The notes beneath the pieces are model-generated. The model was not told the origin of the DNA. It saw nothing but the letters and a program-made list of their open reading frames with translations, and searched no databases. A stretch of 20,811 nt of DNA, taken from IMG/VR virus record IMGVR_UViG_3300030116_002612, positions 4,212 to 25,022 of that record. The stretch is one strand, 5' to 3'. The position numbers were made by a program, and so were the translations under genes. The first letter of the stretch is position 1, and each line of letters opens with the position of its first letter. This DNA is from a virus. Below, one piece after another: positions 1 through 5,676 of the stretch.

Positions 1-16
1 CTGCCCCTCTCACTAT

Positions 17-376
17 CTAAAGATAAAGTGGTGGTGGGTATCCTAAACCTCCTGCTTTAGCTTTACCCCACAATAAAAGTCTTATGTAGTGAAATGCTTT
101 TTCATCTTTGCCACCGATATGCCACATATCAATATCTTCTTTATCTAAACCATCAACTGGGTCGTAATTCTTTCCGTCTTTCCAGTTGTAAATTGTAGCA
201 ACTGTTTTGTCAGGAAATTCAAACACCCATTCGCATAGTATTTTTTTATCCAAACTCTCGCCCAAATGTTCTTTTCCAAACACTGAAACAAGTTTGTCAT
301 AGGATATATTTATATGCCCTTTGAAACTACATCCAAAGTCGTTATGAGTTGGTTTGATTCTGATTGCTGTCAACAT
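17..376 (-). CDS. Hypothetical 119-residue protein
   Basis: A complete small reading frame on the minus strand. An in-frame ATG also exists at 397, but the purine-rich ribosome binding site AAGGAGGAT lies at 391-383 inside that longer version, seven bases ahead of the ATG at 376, so I place the start at 376. The product is soluble, mixed alpha/beta, with many charged and aromatic residues and no signal peptide or membrane segment. It ends in a Gly/Pro-rich tail (GGLGYPPPLYL). I do not recognise the family and assign no function. It lies downstream of the 51-residue gene at 461-616, separated by a strong hairpin, and both probably belong to a leftward operon that diverges from the packaging genes. 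The codon pattern and ribosome site make it a believable gene. Confidence 0.75.
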   Translation of the reverse strand: MLTAIRIKPTHNDFGCSFKGHINISYDKLVSVFGKEHLGESLDKKILCEWVFEFPDKTVATIYNWKDGKNYDPVDGLDKEDIDMWHIGGKDEKAFHYIRLLLWGKAKAGGLGYPPPLYL

Positions 377-382
377 GATTAA

Positions 383-391
383 ATCCTCCTT
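383..391 (-). promoter_or_regulatory. Ribosome binding site that decides the start at 376
   Basis: On the minus strand this reads AAGGAGGAT, a near-perfect anti-Shine-Dalgarno match seven bases before the ATG at 376. The alternative ATG at 397 would place this site inside the coding region. Confidence 0.75.
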
Positions 392-401
392 CATCATGAT
401 T

Positions 402-451
402 ATTTTTTACTAAAACGGCAACGGTTGGAGGCTTGCGAAACCCCAACCGTT
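402..451 (-). promoter_or_regulatory. Intergenic hairpin plus conserved tail (copy 1)
   Basis: On the minus strand AACGGTTGG (451-443) pairs with CCAACCGTT (428-420). Inside, GGTTT and AAGCC form a second five-pair stem around a CGC loop, with one bulged T between the stems. One inner pair is G-U only when read on the minus strand, which supports that strand. After the stem comes CGTTTTAGTAAAAAAT (417-402), shared with copy 2. The U-rich tail is weak for a factor-independent terminator, so it could be a leaky terminator, a processing site or an mRNA-stabilising structure between the two minus-strand genes. Confidence 0.6.
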
Positions 452-460
452 ACAATCAAA

Positions 461-616
461 CTAAACTTTGTTAGTCTGAACTCTCTCACAGAACATACAT
501 TTAGTTTTTGCAGTTCCATCGTCCAACCTTTCAATGATTTCACTGACTGGGTGTGAACAATTGAATTGCTCCATTGTGAATTGTTCTGGGTGATTATTAA
601 CTATCCATGATGCCAT
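461..616 (-). CDS. Small putative zinc-binding protein, 51 residues
   Basis: ATG at 616, preceded four bases away by GGAGG (625-621), and stop TAG at 463-461. The 51-residue product begins MASWIVNNHPEQFTMEQF and carries Cys20-Ser-His22 and, eighteen residues later, Cys40-Met-Phe-Cys43. Four possible metal ligands in a CxH...CxxC arrangement suggest a small treble-clef or zinc-ribbon-like fold; such mini-proteins are common in phages but their roles vary (DNA or RNA binding, host takeover). There is no membrane segment. It is followed by a hairpin (451-420) and then the gene ending at 17, and is preceded by another hairpin (679-652), so it appears to be the first protein gene downstream of the leftward promoter at 1328-1357. 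Function unknown. Confidence 0.7.
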   Translation of the reverse strand: MASWIVNNHPEQFTMEQFNCSHPVSEIIERLDDGTAKTKCMFCERVQTNKV

Positions 617-632
617 GGTTCCTCCATTGCTA

Positions 633-679
633 ATTGTTTACTAAGACGAAACCAAGCGACAATTTGGAGGGTCGCTTGG
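633..679 (-). promoter_or_regulatory. Intergenic hairpin plus conserved tail (copy 2), possible terminator
   Basis: On the minus strand CCAAGCGAC (679-671) pairs perfectly with GTCGCTTGG (660-652) around a ten-base loop, followed by TTTCGTCTTAG. The tail CGTCTTAGTAAACAAT (648-633) matches the tail of copy 1 at 14 of 16 positions although the stem sequences are unrelated. It may end the putative leftward RNA starting near 1321, or act as a leader element of the gene at 461-616. The U-rich tail is interrupted, so termination would be imperfect. Confidence 0.55.
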
Positions 680-1321
680 CGTTGTCATTGATTCTATCGT
701 TTCGGATTATTAGTCTTTGCATTTAATCCAAGCGTTGCCACTTGGAACCATCCACCATCAATAGGTTCGGTTGCATTCCTGACTTTCACAGTTCATCAGC
801 TAGTAATTTTTTATGAAATAATCTAGTCTTCCAACGTTTCTGACTCTTCACAGATTTCTTAGGTTCTGAACTGCGTAATCCAATCGCATAGAGTAGTTTT
901 CCGATGTCAGTATTTTAGTCAATCTCAACCAGTGAAATATAAAAAATAGTGACTTGTTTAACATTCGATTATTTATTTGTAAGTGACTTTTTGCATTCTG
1001 TCACGATGTGGTTTCTCTGGCTCCCCGAACTCGACTCTCACGATTGGAGGCATCCCAGTTGACTACTTAGGCTCATTAAAGGATTTTAGGTATCAATCCT
1101 CTGGTAACTATCGATTCACCTTCCTCGGGATGAGTAGTCCCTTCCAGCAACCTGCGAGGTTCGGGGTCTGAGAGGTGAGCCTAAGCTACTTTGCTTTGAC
1201 CCCTCATCTTTGGTGTTCTACTCAACCTACTTACCGAACCCAACCTGTTTCAATCCTAGTGTATTTGTTGGGGCTTGCTAGCCCTAACTAACCTGAGATT
1301 TAACTTCATCAACTAACCACT
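652..1321 (-). ncRNA. Candidate large structured non-coding RNA
   Basis: This stretch of about 670 bases has no convincing gene on either strand. It is visibly richer in G and C (especially 1020-1285) than most of the surrounding AT-rich genome, and a near-consensus promoter at 1328-1357 fires leftward into it. Many stems can be drawn: 1267-1275/1280-1288, 1149-1153/1157-1161, 1080-1085/1095-1100, 1103-1107/1116-1120 (complete only on the minus strand because of a G-U pair), 727-732/741-746, and the long-range 1066-1075/1176-1185. The end is set tentatively at the hairpin 679-652. Size and phage context recall large ornate phage RNAs such as GOLLD or ROOL, but I cannot recognise either family from sequence. 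Alternatives are a long leader of the minus-strand operon or a cluster of regulatory elements. The strand is inferred from the promoter. Confidence 0.4.
1267..1288. other. Strong hairpin
   Basis: GTTGGGGCT (1267-1275) pairs with AGCCCTAAC (1280-1288) around the tetraloop TGCT. All nine pairs form on the plus strand (one G-U); on the minus strand one A-C mismatch interrupts the stem. No U-run follows on either strand, so it is not a standard terminator. It lies about 35-55 bases inside the putative leftward transcript. Confidence 0.55.
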
Positions 1322-1327
1322 AAAATC

Positions 1328-1357
1328 ATTCTAACACCATATAAAATAATATGTCAA
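1328..1357 (-). promoter_or_regulatory. Sigma-70-type promoter, leftward
   Basis: On the minus strand a perfect -35 box TTGACA (1357-1352) is followed after 18 bases by TAGAAT (1333-1328), five of six matches to the -10 consensus, in an AT-rich background. Transcription would begin near 1321 and run into the non-coding, hairpin-rich region and then the two small minus-strand genes. It diverges from terS. This is the best promoter I found in the window. Confidence 0.65.
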
Positions 1358-1425
1358 CACCTAATTTAAAACGGGATAATGTGGCACATTCATTTAAATA
1401 TATTTACAACCTGATAAAATAGTAA

Positions 1426-1944
1426 ATGACTATGAGCAGGAAAATACAATTAGATAATAAAAAGATAGATTTAATAAAGCAGGATATAGAACGGCTTGGA
1501 CTACACCCTACAAGTGCCATAATTAGACGCTGTGGGGTTTCTGAGTCTGTGGCTATGGGTTGGCTCCGTTTCGGTGAAAAAGTCCGTGTAACATTAGATA
1601 CAGAAACAGATACAGATACTATAGATACAGTAACAGTAACAGATACAAAGAACCTGAATCCCAGTGACAGATACAAGCAACTGACACTAAAACTTCATGA
1701 TACTGTTACAGAGGCTGTAACTGAGTTTGAGGCTTTGCAACTAACGGAATTAACGACTGCACAGAATGAGGCTGTTAAGAGTAAAAATAGCCAGTGGCTC
1801 CTGTCTAAAAAATACCCTGACAGATACGGTGACAATAAGAACCAGACGACAATAGACGACCAAGCAAACGCCCTAATCCAAGCATTAATAAATATAAATG
1901 TGCCAATCTCCGAAGATAAAAAGCCAATAGAGGACACGGCGTAA
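1426..1944 (+). CDS. terS: Terminase small subunit (probable)
   Basis: A 172-residue protein directly upstream of the large terminase. The N-terminal 55 residues look like a helix-turn-helix DNA-binding domain (IIRRCGVSESVAMGWLRFG around 37-55). Residues about 60-75 are a Thr/Asp/Val-rich low-complexity linker (TETDTDTIDTVTVTDTK). The next part resembles the oligomerisation region of small terminases, with SQWLLSKKYPDRYG near 122-135, a pattern typical of TerS. TerS rings bind the packaging site and hand the DNA to TerL. Two ATG codons, at 1426 and 1432, are possible starts; neither has a clear ribosome binding site, so the exact start is uncertain. A seven-pair hairpin overlaps the stop codon. 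The assignment rests on fold-like motifs and position. Confidence 0.75.
   Translation: MTMSRKIQLDNKKIDLIKQDIERLGLHPTSAIIRRCGVSESVAMGWLRFGEKVRVTLDTETDTDTIDTVTVTDTKNLNPSDRYKQLTLKLHDTVTEAVTEFEALQLTELTTAQNEAVKSKNSQWLLSKKYPDRYGDNKNQTTIDDQANALIQALININVPISEDKKPIEDTA
1596..1652 (+). repeat. ACAGATACA-type low-complexity repeat inside terS
   Basis: Near-tandem units of GATACA, ACAGATAC and ACAGTA encode the Thr/Asp/Val linker of the small terminase. The repeat sits between the DNA-binding and oligomerisation parts and has the look of replication slippage. Confidence 0.6.
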
Positions 1945-1962
1945 CGCTATATAAAACGCCGT
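1936..1962. other. Perfect inverted repeat over the terS stop codon
   Basis: ACGGCGT (1936-1942) and ACGCCGT (1956-1962) are exact reverse complements around a 13-base AT-rich spacer, and the terS TAA lies at the start of the spacer. CGTAAC occurs directly after the start of each arm. There is no U-tract, so it is either an mRNA structure or a protein-binding site at the edge of the gap. Confidence 0.5.
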
Positions 1963-1980
1963 AACATCATAAAGGACAAA

Positions 1981-2310
1981 ATTCCAAACAGTTGGGAATC
2001 ATTCCAAACTAAAGAGGGACATTCTCAAAAGCATTCTAAATAACAAAATGGGAACGAATGGGAACGTAAGGCACAATGAGGCATGATACCCCCAAAGCCC
2101 CAAAGTCCCGTCTATGAGCCTCTGAGAGCCTCTGAGAGGTGCGTATGATTCGGATTCGGAAAAAAAAATGCGTGTGGTGGGGTGGATGGGTGGTGGTGGT
2201 TGATGGGTGGTCTGGTGTCTGTCTGTGTCTGTGTGTCGGTGTCAGTGTGTCGGCTGCAAGGGGGGTGGTTCTTGTGGTCGCTTGCTGGTCTGTGTCTGTG
2301 GTACTACCTC
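1981..2310. other. Candidate packaging site (cos/pac-like repeat region)
   Basis: The terS-terL gap holds consecutive short direct repeats: ATTCCAAAC at 1981 and 2001, CATTCT-A-AA-type units near 2019 and 2031, AATGGGAACG twice in tandem (2047-2066), CCCCAAAG twice (2090-2105), GAGCCTCTGA twice (2116-2135) and GATTCG twice (2147-2158). Then come A9 (2160-2168), a G-run stretch (about 2176-2210) and TGTC-type repeats to about 2260. In many phages the sequence recognised or cut by terminase lies in or beside the terminase genes. The function here is inferred from position and repetition only; a recombination hotspot or slippage-prone spacer is the alternative. Confidence 0.4.
2176..2210 (+). 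repeat. G-run stretch, possible two-tier G-quadruplex
   Basis: Nine closely spaced runs of two to four G separated by one to three T or A bases occur on the plus strand, which is the coding strand for terL. Four such runs can form a two-layer quadruplex in DNA or RNA. Most of the surrounding 140 bases contain very few A or C residues, a strong strand asymmetry. Confidence 0.45.
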
Positions 2311-2338
2311 CTGTAAATTTTATGCTAAAATGTGTCTC

Positions 2339-3748
2339 ATGATACATGAACAACGTGATGCCCTATTCAGTGCCATAGGTTACACACCTACGGCTGCACA
2401 GCTTGATATTCTCAATGATGATGCTAGATTCAAACTGGTTGCCGGTGGCGTGAGAGCAGGTAAGTCCAATCTTGGTGCTATGTATATGTTTGAGAAGATA
2501 ATGTCCAAGATTGTAGAAGACCCTGATGCTGCTTCGGGCAGTGTCTATTGGCTAGTAGCTGCTGATTACGAAAGAACTAGGGGTGAGTTTGACTATCTTG
2601 GAGATGCCTTCAACAGGCTAGGTGTAATTAAACGTGCCACGAGGCAGGTTGACCCCGGATACATCGAGGTGTCCGTTGGTTCTAAGAACCTAAAACCGTT
2701 GGTAATCAAGACTAAATCTGCGACTGACTACAGAAAACTTGCGATGGAAGCCCCGATGGGCATCGTTGCTTGTGAGGCTTCGCAGTTAGACCAAGAAAGT
2801 TATTGGCGATTGATGGAGAGAGTGGCAGAAAAGCGTGGTTGGGTATTCCTAGAAGGTACTTTTGAAGGTAGTCTAGGATGGTACCCCCAACAATTTACGT
2901 CATGGCAATCACCGGGTATACAAAATTTAGAGAGTGCAAAAAGTTTTTCACTACCTACATGGACTAATACGCATATATTTCCGTTGGGAGAGCACGACCC
3001 TGAAATAGAAAAGATGAGAAATGAGCATTCCGAGGAGTGGTTTAATGAACGTGTCGCCGGAATCCCGAGTCCTCCGAGTGGATTGGTGCATCCGTCATTC
3101 AATGTAAACGTTCATGTGAGAGAAGTTGAGTATGACCCAGACGAGATTGTGTATCTTGCAGTTGACCCGGGGTACTCAAGGATGACCGAAAGTGCGTATG
3201 CCGTTGAGGTGTGCCACATAATCGATGGGCAGGTGCAGGTATTTGACGAAATTTACGAGAGAGAATTGATTGCTTCCGACATTATCGAGGTAGCCAAGAA
3301 AAGATTTTGGTGGAATAACACGGATAAGTTTGGCGTGATTGACGTTGCAGGAAATGCACACGCTGGAGCCATGCCATCAAACACTGAGATATGGTTCAAA
3401 GAAGCAAATATAATTATGCAAAGCCAGCCCGTAAAGATTATTGACGGTATTGAGAGAATGAACAGTATGCTCAAGCCAGACCCAATAGACATGGAGCCCG
3501 GAATAGTCATTGACCCTACTTGCAAAGGACTGATTTCTGAACTTGGAGGAGGACCAAATCCGTTTGACGGACAGGTCAGAGTTTACAGTTGGCAGATGAA
3601 CCGAGAAGGTGGGGTAGTTGGAAATGTTCCGAGAGACAAGTATAATCATGCTGTAAAGGCATTAACTTATCTGATGGTAAATCAGTTTGGTTATGCCGGT
3701 AATGAAAACTATTCAAGGGAGATTATCCCAGTGACGAGATTTAGATAA
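2339..3748 (+). CDS. terL: Terminase large subunit (packaging ATPase and nuclease)
   Basis: A 469-residue protein with the order expected of TerL. The ATPase half has a Walker A loop GGVRAGKS at 36-43, a Walker B-like strand GIVACEAS at 141-148 (acidic Glu146) and a coupling-type motif FLEGTFEG at 170-177. The RNase H-like nuclease half starts with VYLAVDPGYS (Asp276) and continues with FGVIDVAGN (Asp335). At the C-terminus YNHAVKALTYL (435-445) occupies the place where an acidic third metal ligand is common. The frame extends upstream to 2207, but that part is a Cys/Val/Gly-rich translation of the GT-rich repeat tract; I chose the ATG at 2339, with 2330 as alternative. Neither has a good ribosome binding site. 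The stop overlaps the portal ATG (TAATG). TerL powers DNA entry through the portal and cuts the concatemer. Confidence 0.92.
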   Translation: MIHEQRDALFSAIGYTPTAAQLDILNDDARFKLVAGGVRAGKSNLGAMYMFEKIMSKIVEDPDAASGSVYWLVAADYERTRGEFDYLGDAFNRLGVIKRATRQVDPGYIEVSVGSKNLKPLVIKTKSATDYRKLAMEAPMGIVACEASQLDQESYWRLMERVAEKRGWVFLEGTFEGSLGWYPQQFTSWQSPGIQNLESAKSFSLPTWTNTHIFPLGEHDPEIEKMRNEHSEEWFNERVAGIPSPPSGLVHPSFNVNVHVREVEYDPDEIVYLAVDPGYSRMTESAYAVEVCHIIDGQVQVFDEIYERELIASDIIEVAKKRFWWNNTDKFGVIDVAGNAHAGAMPSNTEIWFKEANIIMQSQPVKIIDGIERMNSMLKPDPIDMEPGIVIDPTCKGLISELGGGPNPFDGQVRVYSWQMNREGGVVGNVPRDKYNHAVKALTYLMVNQFGYAGNENYSREIIPVTRFR

Positions 3749-5676
3749 TGGCTAGAAAGACACAAGACGAAATAGTTGGCGATGTTTTAAATAAAATAGA
3801 AACACTATTTGACCAAGACCAACCTTTACATGACAGAATGGACATGGATTACTCCTCATGGAGATTAACTCACTTTGTCCCAGACGAAGAAGAAGGTGTC
3901 GACCCAGAAGATGCTTACACAACTAACTCACTAAGAACATTAGCAGACAAGATAGAAAGTTTTATTTCTGGTTCTGAGCAAGTTGTAAGAGTGCACAATG
4001 ATGCTGCAGACGAACAGAAACGTGCTGCAAATGACAACTTAGAAAGATTAGTCATTGGAATGCACAGGCAAATAAACAAGAGATTGCAAAGAAAAGGTGA
4101 GCCTTTGCTTGTATCTCAGCTTGCTTGGTACTCTACGGTACGAGGTGGTAGGATAGCAGCGAGGTCACTGCTCAGAAAAAGACCAAACGGTGATACTTTT
4201 GCAGAGATAAAACCACTAGACCCAAGACATTTGGTTGTCCAGTACGGAGAAGAAGAACCAATCTTTGCAGCCTACAGAATGACTCAAACAAGGTCAGAGA
4301 TAAGAGACACCTACAAGAATTTTAAATTTTACGATGTAACGCTTGACGATGGTCACGAAGTAGAGTTTGTTTACGACTGTTACGAAAGACAGATTGTAAA
4401 CGGTGAAGTCAAATACATGAACTATGTAATTATTGATGACCATTATGCCAAGAAACCTGCAGACACTTTTGCAATGATGTTCCCGATATGTACTGTTCCT
4501 GTTGGGAGTGTACCCTTACTTGCTACATCTGACACAGGAATGCGACAGATTGATAGTATGGCAGACATTGAAGACCCAATTAAAGACTTCTCAGAATCAA
4601 TTTTTGCTCCTAACAGGGACATCATTAAGTTTAAAAACAGAGTTTTCTCGTACAGGATGGCACTTGCTGCAAGAGCAGTAGACCAAGCCTACAAGGTTTC
4701 ATCGTTAGACGGAACTAAGGCATTAGAAGACAACCCGTCAAAGAAGGGGTCACAAATAAATGTGTCAACTCAAAACCAAGAAGACGTACAGCCACTACCG
4801 TTGTCACAATCACCAAGAGATGCAGACGTATTGCTTGGTGCAATTAATGACGATGAAGTAGACGGTGGATTACCACCACAGGCTTTTGGAATATTGCAAG
4901 CACCAATATCTGGTTATGCAATGAGACAGCTTGGAACTAACATAGAACAGAAAGTTATTCCAAGACTTACAGCAGTTCAGAACTTACTTGAGATGTCTTT
5001 TGAACATTTGATTATGATGTACGAAACTAAATCGTACAAGGCGTTGAATGTATCGGGTAAAACATACGCAAAGATGCCTTTTGATGGACCGATAAAACCA
5101 GATGACATAAAAAACCACGGTGATTTAACATTTACTTTACTGCCTGCACTACCAGAAGATGATATGCAAAGATATTCAATTGCACAGATGGCAACTCAAC
5201 CTACAGCAACTGGTGAGTCGCTTGTGTCAATGGACTTTGCAAGAGATAGAATCTTAAGAATGCAAGATGCAGATTTAGAAAGACAAAGAATATACGAACA
5301 GATTGCAAGAACATCGACACCGATTATGCAGTTAGTTCAGCTTTACACTGCAGCAATGAAGAGTGGTGATGAGCAAATGGCTCAACATTACTTGCAAGAA
5401 ATTAAACTTGCTGAAGAACAAAAACAGATGCAGGAACTTGCACAACGTATGACATTTATGCAACAATATGGACAGATGCAGCAACCAATGGCACCCCCTC
5501 AGCAGGGAGCCCCTACATCGAATGGAGTAAGACCAGAGGTCATGCCTAATGCAGCCATGGGAGGCATACCGAATACTCCATCACCTAACCAAGGCAATAA
5601 CACGGCAGCACCCAGACCCGGAGCCCAAAGTGAAAGAACTCAATTACTTAGAAGTATAGGATTAGAAGAAGAATGA
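3748..5676 (+). CDS. Portal (head-tail connector) protein
   Basis: A 642-residue protein directly after terL, sharing one base with its stop codon (TAATG), which suggests coupled translation. Features typical of portals: an acidic N-terminal helical region (DEIVGDVLNKIETLFDQ), the segment NSLRTLADKIESFISG near 60-75, a middle beta-rich part with IKPLDPRHLVVQYGEEE near 152-169, and a long central helical part with the motif QAPISGYAMRQLG near 384-396. From about residue 540 the chain becomes a Gln/Met-rich coiled helix, then a disordered Pro/Asn/Gly-rich tail. Twelve copies would form the ring through which DNA is pumped and ejected. The length and tail fit podovirus-like portals. Family assignment is from position and these patterns. 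Confidence 0.88.
   Translation: MARKTQDEIVGDVLNKIETLFDQDQPLHDRMDMDYSSWRLTHFVPDEEEGVDPEDAYTTNSLRTLADKIESFISGSEQVVRVHNDAADEQKRAANDNLERLVIGMHRQINKRLQRKGEPLLVSQLAWYSTVRGGRIAARSLLRKRPNGDTFAEIKPLDPRHLVVQYGEEEPIFAAYRMTQTRSEIRDTYKNFKFYDVTLDDGHEVEFVYDCYERQIVNGEVKYMNYVIIDDHYAKKPADTFAMMFPICTVPVGSVPLLATSDTGMRQIDSMADIEDPIKDFSESIFAPNRDIIKFKNRVFSYRMALAARAVDQAYKVSSLDGTKALEDNPSKKGSQINVSTQNQEDVQPLPLSQSPRDADVLLGAINDDEVDGGLPPQAFGILQAPISGYAMRQLGTNIEQKVIPRLTAVQNLLEMSFEHLIMMYETKSYKALNVSGKTYAKMPFDGPIKPDDIKNHGDLTFTLLPALPEDDMQRYSIAQMATQPTATGESLVSMDFARDRILRMQDADLERQRIYEQIARTSTPIMQLVQLYTAAMKSGDEQMAQHYLQEIKLAEEQKQMQELAQRMTFMQQYGQMQQPMAPPQQGAPTSNGVRPEVMPNAAMGGIPNTPSPNQGNNTAAPRPGAQSERTQLLRSIGLEEE

Noticed and set aside
694-914. 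Two short minus-strand frames joined by a GTGA overlap (914-786 and 789-694)
   Set aside because: The first (42 codons, reads like a Lys-rich protein) has no ATG or other usable start and no ribosome site; the second (31 residues, GTG start) also lacks a ribosome site. They could be gene remnants but support is too weak.
983-1171. 62-codon plus-strand frame in the intergenic region
   Set aside because: No ribosome binding site, odd composition, and it lies within the stem-rich region; most likely a chance frame over a structured RNA or regulatory DNA.
617-1425. tRNA or tmRNA genes
   Set aside because: GGTTCG-like segments occur (1158-1163, and in 1234-1240 on the other strand) but no cloverleaf or acceptor stem could be built around them.
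1404-1937. Minus-strand frames opposite terS (1404-1676 and 1695-1937)
   Set aside because: Shadows of the terS coding frame; VSVSV-type low complexity mirrors the Thr/Asp repeats.
1981-2160. CRISPR array
   Set aside because: Each repeat unit occurs only twice, units differ from each other and there are no regular spacers.
2207-2338. Upstream extension of terL
   Set aside because: It would add 44 Cys/Val/Gly-rich residues translated from TGTC-type repeats with no resemblance to terminase N-termini; the start at 2339 (or 2330) is preferred.
2036-2353. 105-codon minus-strand frame opposite the GT-rich tract, and a 67-codon plus-strand frame at 2139-2342
   Set aside because: Thr/Pro/His-rich or Val/Gly/Cys-rich translations produced by base composition; no ribosome sites, and they overlap repeats and the terL start.
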